DNA from: Muribaculaceae bacterium
Lineage (GTDB): Bacteria; Bacteroidota; Bacteroidia; Bacteroidales; Muribaculaceae
Assembly: GCA_009775125.1 (NCBI GenBank)
Contig: VSPD01000107.1
Location: 1-9,764 of the forward strand
Direction of reading: 5' to 3'
DNA length: 9,764 bases
Each line of letters starts with the position of its first letter. Position 1 is the first letter of the stretch. Below the pieces are notes generated by a model. The model did not search any database, was not told the DNA's origin, and saw only the letters and a program-made list of their open reading frames with translations. This document shows positions 1 to 4,484 of the stretch, piece after piece. Both the position numbers and the translations under genes were made by a program.

Positions 1-147
1 ATTGACTTCCGTGAAGGCTATCCTGCGAACCAACCTCTACACAAAGAAACAAAATATTTAGCGATTTGTCAAGTCGCCAAAAGAGCGAGATTGCTGGAAT
101 TTAGAGGATTGTCCGCCTATGTCCGGATTTGCCGGGATATGCCGTGA
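1..147 (+). other. Open 3' end of a possible truncated gene, unrecognised
   Basis: The first frame is open from the window edge for 48 codons and closes with TGA at 145-147. The peptide is basic and ends in RICRDMP. I recognise no family in it, and the stretch is short enough to be open by chance. It could be the 3' end of a gene that starts outside the window. Nothing downstream up to ~360 supports either reading, so it is listed only as a possibility. Confidence 0.15.
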
Positions 148-363
148 AAACTCGACTGAATTTTTAACAAAAAAATTTTCGGGTTTATGGGTTCATCGCT
201 CATGACCGATACCGAAGCGTCAATTTTTCATCATACCATTCCTGATTTTTTCTTTCATCGTTAGGAATTGCGCCGGATTTTTTGTAAATTTAGGTAAGCA
301 GGACGGGAGATACTATCCCACCGACGTACTGAAACCAGTGAAATTCATGCTGCCGATTGATAA
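148..363. other. Intergenic stretch with no recognisable gene
   Basis: AT-rich DNA with stops in all frames. The only signal is a TAAATTTA at about 285-292, one base from the Bacteroidota -7 consensus TAnnTTTG, with no clear TTTG 19-20 bases upstream. I see no tRNA, repeat array or long inverted repeat. Confidence 0.4.
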
Positions 364-530
364 CCGGGCTTCATAGGGGCTGCATTACACTATTTCATAT
401 TAGGAATGATGTTCACATGGGAACTGATAACAGCCAACGACCCACGCATCGCGCGTTTCAACGCCATCGCTGACGACATTACCATCAAATGTCAGGATTT
501 GAGGGAATGTTATCACCCCTTGCTCGGAGG
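364..530 (+). pseudogene. Possible fragment of an unknown membrane-anchored protein
   Basis: After a TAA at 361-363, a plus-strand frame opens with a hydrophobic run (GFIGAALHYFILGMMF) followed by a charged, helix-prone stretch (ANDPRIARFNAIADD). This composition looks more protein-like than a chance frame, but I cannot assign a family. There is a possible ATG at 406. The frame stays open to 1182, but beyond ~530 it only runs antisense to the recombinase remnant, so the part past 530 is almost certainly not original coding sequence. The change at ~530 may be a recombination junction where two unrelated fragments were joined. Confidence 0.2.
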
Positions 531-1287
531 CATCTGTGCTGATGTCGCTACGCTTGAGCGTCTGGATGTCGATGAACGCAAGGCCGGTGAAACAGCAGAA
601 CACAAACGTGTCGCGCACCACCTCCAAGCGAGGAAACTATTTCAGTTCAAGCTCCATCATACGCTTCAGTTCCGCTTCGGTCAACGCCTCGCGCTCTGCC
701 ACGGTGCGCTTGAACCTCTTGCCGAGGAACGGTTCATCAGTCGCCCATTTATTGGCGATGACATACTGCATCACATTTTTAAGGTAGCGGAGATAACGCA
801 CGGCAGTGTTATTGGCGGCGTTCTTCTAATGCTCGAAGTCCTGCACGAAGCCTTTGGTCTCTACCTTTACAGGAATGTCGCTCACATTTCGGGTCAACTG
901 CATGAACTCCTCAAGGTAGGTCCCACAGCGCACCCAACGCTCGTATGTCGGCTTGCCCATGTCACCGCGCTCATACTCGGCTTTACGCTGTTCATTCGCC
1001 TCGCGGAACACATCGCACAGCATCTTCGGCTTCTAGACCGTTCCGAGGAAATGGCCACGCAGGATTTTCGGATTGACCAGCTTCCCCTCGCGCACGAGCA
1101 TATTGTGGATTTCAAGGAAGCGGGCACGAATAACCTCGATGTACTTGTTCAGTTCAAGGTCACGGCGGCTGCGCCCCGTTGACATGGCGCGCTTCTGGTC
1201 CCAGTTGTCAGGAACGACACTGCGGCCGATGTTTATCTCCATCACCTGACCGCTCACGGATATCCTGGCGAAGATTTGATAGGGGTA
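529..1287 (-). pseudogene. Tyrosine recombinase (integrase) remnant, truncated at both ends, three internal TAG stops
   Basis: Read on the minus strand, one uninterrupted frame encodes the arm-binding domain (ARISVSGQVMEINIGRSVV near the start), the SAM-like core-binding domain (KMLCDVFREANEQR; NNTAVRYLRYLKNVMQYVI) and the beginning of the catalytic domain (VRDTFVFCCFTGLAFIDIQTL). These are hallmarks of Bacteroidales conjugative-transposon/phage integrases. Homology stops near 529, before the His-x-x-Arg and Tyr boxes, so no active recombinase can be made. The 5' end is also missing: an in-frame TAA lies at 1288-1290, and family members usually have about 25 more residues there. The frame carries stops at 1030-1032, 826-828 and 637-639, all TAG. 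The residues around the second stop suggest a few codons are also lost. It probably marks a decayed mobile element. Base composition is more GC-rich than the operon to its right. Confidence 0.85.
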
Positions 1288-1293
1288 TTACAA

Positions 1294-1326
1294 AAATCGC
1301 TGAAACCGTCTTAGTTTCAGCGATTT
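1294..1326 (-). terminator. Perfect 13-bp inverted repeat, terminator-like on the minus strand
   Basis: The arms AAATCGCTGAAAC (1294-1306) and GTTTCAGCGATTT (1314-1326) are perfectly complementary around a 7-nt loop. On the minus strand the second arm runs into TTTTTG, giving the stem-plus-U-tract layout of an intrinsic terminator. It lies ~250 bp past the end of the Fic gene and directly before the broken start of the recombinase. It could end the Fic transcript or insulate the recombinase. It could also be a palindrome tied to the element that disrupted the recombinase. Confidence 0.55.
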
Positions 1327-1573
1327 GCGGCTTTCTGCCGATTTGTTCAGTGATCCGCCTGGGGAAAGTGTGCGGAATTTATATCCTGATAATCAAAAGA
1401 TTATATAGTCTAACTTTTGCATCTCCAACATTTGAGTCTTGTATGGCTTGCATCGTTGTTCCCTGTTTTGCGTTCACGGCAATGTCGGAAGATGATTGTT
1501 TGCACATCAGATTCTCTAATCTTGTCAAGTGCAAAATTACTAATTTATTTTGAGATAATCATCATGTTTTCAG
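1327..1573. other. Intergenic stretch without a supported gene
   Basis: About 250 bases between the Fic stop codon and the inverted repeat. Plus-strand frames that cross it have no recognisable domains and cysteine-rich, low-plausibility translations. A minus-strand TAATTTTG at 1539-1532 matches the -7 consensus but has no TTTG at the right distance. No clear terminator lies immediately after the Fic stop. Confidence 0.5.
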
Positions 1574-2578
1574 TTAAGAAACCTCAACAACTTGCCATTC
1601 GCCGCCTTTGTCGGGGCCGATGCGGTGGAGGATGCCTTCGGATTTGAGTATGGCGAGGTGTCGCTCCACGCCTTTGGGCGTAATGCCTATTTCTTCTGCG
1701 AGGGTGCGGGTGGTGTGCTTCGGATTGTCGCGGAGCAGTTCGATTATTCTATCGCGGGTCTTGACCTTTTTCTTTGGTTGCTCAACCGTAGGATCTTCTC
1801 CGATTGATTCCAGATAGGAAGATATATCACGGTTGAGGTGAGCAATCATTGTGTCGGTCATGAACCGGCGGAATATATCCAAGTCCTCGCTTTCGCGTGT
1901 CGCAACCAATGCCTTGATATATTCCTCCTTGTCGTCGCTGAATATGCGTGACGGGATAAGCCCGAATTCAAATTGCAGCCAATTCATCAGCAGACGGGCC
2001 ATGCGTCCGTTGCCATCGGCCCACGGGTGTATTGTCACCAGGTTATAATGCGCGTCAAAACTCATTTCATACAGCTCCTGCATTGACATCGAGCCGTGAT
2101 TGCGGCGCATAGCATTGAGCGTATCGCAAAACTCTTTCAACTTCTGTGGCACTTTATTGAACGCCATATAGGAACGGCCACCGACTCCGGCTGTGACATT
2201 CACAAGGCGTATATCTCCATTGGCAGAATAAAAATCGCCCAATGCCGTATGGTACTCCGAACCTGTATTTTTCATAGTCAACGCCGACAACTCTTTCAGT
2301 CGTTCAACAGTGACATCAGCATGTTCACGGGCAAAAACCAACGCCCGCTCGTATGCTGCTTTAAGATCAAGGTTCATATTCTGCTCGACAAGGCTCTTGC
2401 CTTTCAACGCAATGCCATTGTCAAACATTATCTGATTCTCAAGCTCAGTAATGGTTGAGCCTTCAATCGCCGTGGAATGCGTGATGATGGAATACAGATA
2501 AAACTTGTCATAGTCCAGCTGCCGGTTTATGCCAAGTTCACGGTATCTCCCTACTAATTTCTCTAATTCCGATTTCAT
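1574..2578 (-). CDS. Class II Fic-domain protein adenylyltransferase with C-terminal winged helix
   Basis: A 334-residue Fic enzyme, expected in the cytoplasm. The family usually transfers AMP from ATP to a Ser, Thr or Tyr hydroxyl of a target protein. The active-site loop HPWADGNGRMAR (residues 184-195) has the catalytic His184, acidic Asp188 and the phosphate-binding GNGR; Trp replaces the usual Phe. An N-terminal inhibitory motif, S35-TAI-E39-G40, matches (S/T)xxxE(G/N), placing it in class II, where the Glu blocks productive ATP binding. No separate antitoxin is needed or seen. Residues ~270-334 form a winged helix (TRTLAEEIGITPKGVERHL) preceded by a basic KKKVK patch, so it may bind DNA or another partner. 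The ATG at 2578 is preferred because the next Met (residue 51) would remove the inhibitory motif. It stands alone and divergent from the BlaI operon. All key residues are present; the target is unknown. Confidence 0.93.
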   Translation of the reverse strand: MKSELEKLVGRYRELGINRQLDYDKFYLYSIITHSTAIEGSTITELENQIMFDNGIALKGKSLVEQNMNLDLKAAYERALVFAREHADVTVERLKELSALTMKNTGSEYHTALGDFYSANGDIRLVNVTAGVGGRSYMAFNKVPQKLKEFCDTLNAMRRNHGSMSMQELYEMSFDAHYNLVTIHPWADGNGRMARLLMNWLQFEFGLIPSRIFSDDKEEYIKALVATRESEDLDIFRRFMTDTMIAHLNRDISSYLESIGEDPTVEQPKKKVKTRDRIIELLRDNPKHTTRTLAEEIGITPKGVERHLAILKSEGILHRIGPDKGGEWQVVEVS

Positions 2579-2583
2579 AGGGA

Positions 2584-2614
2584 CAAAATTACGATTTTCT
2601 CCCCATATTTCAAA
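2584..2614 (-). promoter_or_regulatory. Near-consensus Bacteroidota sigma promoter for the Fic gene, almost leaderless
   Basis: On the minus strand a TTTG (-33 box, complement of 2611-2614) is followed after exactly 19 bases by TAATTTTG (-7 box, complement of 2584-2591), matching TTTG-N19-TAnnTTTG. The -7 box ends five bases before the ATG at 2578, so the predicted start site falls within a few bases of the start codon. That implies a leaderless or near-leaderless mRNA. A small inverted repeat (AATAAG/CTTATT, 2619-2640) lies just upstream and could be a regulator site, but it is weak. Confidence 0.7.
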
Positions 2615-2686
2615 GTGGAATAAGACATTTATACCTTATTGTTTTACAGAATATCCTTCTGATAAACAATGATGTTAACAATTATT

Positions 2687-2722
2687 AACTATGCGATATA
2701 GTTCTAACTACAAAATATAGTT
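2687..2722 (+). promoter_or_regulatory. Two tandem 17-bp dyads, likely BlaI-type operators
   Basis: Dyad 1 is AACTAT-gcgat-ATAGTT (2687-2703, perfect arms). Dyad 2 is AACTAC-aaaat-ATAGTT (2706-2722, one mismatch). They share the same half-site and spacer length, and their centres are 19 bp apart, so two repressor dimers could bind side by side. They cover the -33 region and abut the -7 box of the promoter for the adjacent BlaI-like gene. BlaI/MecI repressors classically bind such paired dyads and repress their own operon. The Fic promoter is ~75 bp away, so control of that gene is less certain. Confidence 0.7.
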
Positions 2723-2730
2723 TATATTTG
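2723..2730 (+). promoter_or_regulatory. -7 box of the BlaI-M56-receptor operon promoter
   Basis: TATATTTG matches the Bacteroidota -7 consensus TAnnTTTG and lies 18 bases before the ATG at 2749. No good TTTG occurs ~19 bases upstream; that position holds an operator half-site instead. The promoter is therefore weaker than the Fic one and is probably built around repression by the dyads at 2687-2722. Confidence 0.6.
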
Positions 2731-2748
2731 CACCATAAAATATTTAGT

Positions 2749-3117
2749 ATGGAAAAACTGACAGCAAAAGAAGAAGAGGTGCTTGGTTTCTTATGGAAAC
2801 ACGGAGCATTGCATGTTAAGGATATCGTTGATATGTACGATGATCCCAAACCGCATTTCAACACTATCTCAACTATTGTGCGTGCGTTGGAGGATAAAGG
2901 ATATGTTGGACACACCCAACAGGGTAAGACATACCTTTATCACGCAATTATAGCCGAGCAGGAAATGGGCAAGAAATCCATAGGAAATCTTGTAAGCCGA
3001 TATTTCAAAAATTCGTATCTCAGGGTAGTTTCTTCCTTTGTAGAAGATGGCAATCTGCCGATTGAAGATTTACGAAAGTTACTCGACGAAGTTGAGCAAT
3101 CGCATAAAACCGATTAA
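2749..3117 (+). CDS. BlaI/MecI/CopY-family transcriptional repressor
   Basis: A 122-residue cytoplasmic repressor, the usual length for the family. Residues 1-70 form a winged helix: LTAKEEEVLGFLWKHG opens helix 1, HFNTISTIVRALEDKGYV (36-53) is the recognition helix and start of the wing, and GKTYLYH is the wing strand. The C-terminal helices give the dimer domain. VSSFVEDGNL (residues 94-103) aligns by eye with the region where staphylococcal BlaI/MecI are cut between Asn and Phe; here the pair is Ser96-Phe97. The ATG at 2749 is chosen over a TTG at 2728 because the TTG lies inside the -7 box and would add residues unlike the family. The next gene starts 2 nt after this stop codon. Autorepression through the upstream dyads is likely. 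No beta-lactamase is present, so 'BlaI' is a fold name rather than a function. Confidence 0.93.
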   Translation: MEKLTAKEEEVLGFLWKHGALHVKDIVDMYDDPKPHFNTISTIVRALEDKGYVGHTQQGKTYLYHAIIAEQEMGKKSIGNLVSRYFKNSYLRVVSSFVEDGNLPIEDLRKLLDEVEQSHKTD

Positions 3118-3119
3118 AT

Positions 3120-4421
3120 ATGAACGCAATATTTTCACTCTCTCTTTCGGCATCACTTCTGGTCGTGATGCTATATCCGGTTTTCCACATTTTGGCAAAC
3201 CGGTGTCGCTCGTTCAGGTTCAACCGATTGCTGATGTTGTTCGGTATTGGCATCATAATTCTTGCTCCGATAGCATTGGCTTATGAGCCAGTGACTGATG
3301 CTGCACACGTTAATGCCTCAATACAGGCAAATATCATTCGCTCACTGGATATAACAGCATCTGACGCCGCCAATCCAACTGTTGAAGCATCAAGTTTTGA
3401 TTTTTTGCCTTGGATTATCAGCATGTATTGGATTGGTGTTTTTGTTCTTGTTGCCCGGCAGATCATTTCATATACCCACTTGTGGCGTATCATATCAAAA
3501 TCTGAAAAGCAGCAGATGGGAGGTTATGTACTATGCAGACATAAAAGTATGGGTATAGCCCCGTTCAGTTGGGGCAGATTTATAGTTCTCCCTGATGCGG
3601 AAAACGAGCAATCTATTCTTATACACGAAAAAGCACATACGTTAAAGAAGCATTGGATTGATGTTTCCATTGCTGATGTTTTCTGCATCTTCGTATGGTA
3701 TAATCCGTTTGCATGGATGCTTAAGAATCTTATCAAACTCAATCACGAATATGAGGCTGATGCAGAAGTGATCGGATCGGATATCGACGTATTGAGTTAT
3801 CAAAGGCTGCTTATCGCCAAAGCGGTAGGCAACCGCACACTGCATATCGCAAACAATTTTGCCATGAGCAAGAAAGATTTCCGCAGGCGTGTCCTTACGA
3901 TGAGCCAATCCAAATCCTCAAAAGGGATAAAATGGATTGCCGCAACAATACTCCCGGCACTTGCAATAGCAGCGTACGCTGATACAACCCCGTGGTCTGT
4001 TGCAGTACATAACGCGATATCAAGTTATAAATTCACATCGGCAGCTCCATCCGGAATAGAAATAGATACGGGTACAGGATATGCAGCTGAAAAAACCATC
4101 CCCGAAGAACTGCCTGCAACATTAATCACCAAGAGGATTCCCTCTCCTTTGACTGATCCGAATCCGCTGTTAAAGCAATTTGAAATGTCAATGGAGTTGG
4201 CCGATAAAGATTTAATTCCGGATAAGATACTTGTAAGAATACAGGCCGATGAAGAAGGCAATATCGTGAGCGCAACCACGGATCATGACGACAATCCTGA
4301 AGTGCGTGTGGCAGTTGACCGCGCTACCAATCAAATCGCGTTTGAGGTTGTGAAAGATGGAGACCGAAAGATAAGCACACGATTTGCCTTACCTATAAGA
4401 AAAGTATCTTTGCCAATGTAA
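3120..4421 (+). CDS. M56 (BlaR1/MecR1-type) membrane metallopeptidase with TonB-like C-terminal domain
   Basis: A 433-residue inner-membrane protein, the expected sensor-protease partner of the preceding repressor. Hydrophobic segments lie near residues 4-20, 37-54, 97-117, 179-200 and 266-284. The zinc site is HEKAH (169-173), and a likely third ligand is a Glu in NHEYEADA (208-215), so the gluzincin core looks intact and cytosol-facing as in BlaR1. The region after the last membrane segment (~285-433) is periplasmic and lacks the penicillin-binding SxxK fold of true BlaR1. Residues ~370-430 instead show strand, helix, strand with GNIVSATT, NPEVRVAVDRATNQIAFEV and DGDRKISTRFALPI, like a divergent TonB C-terminal domain. 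Such M56-TonB hybrids are known in Bacteroidota. I infer that the tail senses an envelope ligand or the co-encoded receptor and triggers cleavage of the repressor. The TonB assignment is by eye. Confidence 0.9.
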   Translation: MNAIFSLSLSASLLVVMLYPVFHILANRCRSFRFNRLLMLFGIGIIILAPIALAYEPVTDAAHVNASIQANIIRSLDITASDAANPTVEASSFDFLPWIISMYWIGVFVLVARQIISYTHLWRIISKSEKQQMGGYVLCRHKSMGIAPFSWGRFIVLPDAENEQSILIHEKAHTLKKHWIDVSIADVFCIFVWYNPFAWMLKNLIKLNHEYEADAEVIGSDIDVLSYQRLLIAKAVGNRTLHIANNFAMSKKDFRRRVLTMSQSKSSKGIKWIAATILPALAIAAYADTTPWSVAVHNAISSYKFTSAAPSGIEIDTGTGYAAEKTIPEELPATLITKRIPSPLTDPNPLLKQFEMSMELADKDLIPDKILVRIQADEEGNIVSATTDHDDNPEVRVAVDRATNQIAFEVVKDGDRKISTRFALPIRKVSLPM

Positions 4422-4448
4422 ATCAGATAATTATAAGAGTTTAATCAG

Positions 4449-4467
4449 GTCGCCGCATTGCGGTGAC
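4449..4467 (+). promoter_or_regulatory. Small GC-rich hairpin in the leader of the receptor gene
   Basis: GTCGCCGC and GCGGTGAC pair around a 3-nt loop with one G-U pair. The hairpin ends 17 bases before the receptor start codon, inside the only sizeable gap (63 bp) of the operon. No T-run follows, so it is not a standard terminator. It could tune expression between the regulatory pair and the receptor by mRNA processing or by affecting translation. Confidence 0.35.
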
Positions 4468-4484
4468 AGGCTAATTCCATACCT

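Noticed and set aside
406..1182. Long plus-strand open frame (258 codons)
   Set aside because: Beyond ~530 it runs exactly antisense to sequence with clear integrase motifs. Its translation is His/Leu-rich and matches nothing. Only the first part was kept, as a low-confidence fragment.
1532..1539. Minus-strand promoter for the recombinase remnant
   Set aside because: A TAATTTTG box is present, but no TTTG lies 19-20 bases upstream, and the terminator-like hairpin at 1294-1326 would intervene.
2728..2748. Upstream TTG start for the BlaI-like gene
   Set aside because: The TTG overlaps the -7 promoter box, so it would not be transcribed. The ATG at 2749 gives the normal family N-terminus.
2749..4421. 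Beta-lactam resistance regulation (BlaI-BlaR1)
   Set aside because: The M56 protein lacks a penicillin-binding sensor domain and no beta-lactamase or PBP gene is nearby. The fold relationship does not imply this function.
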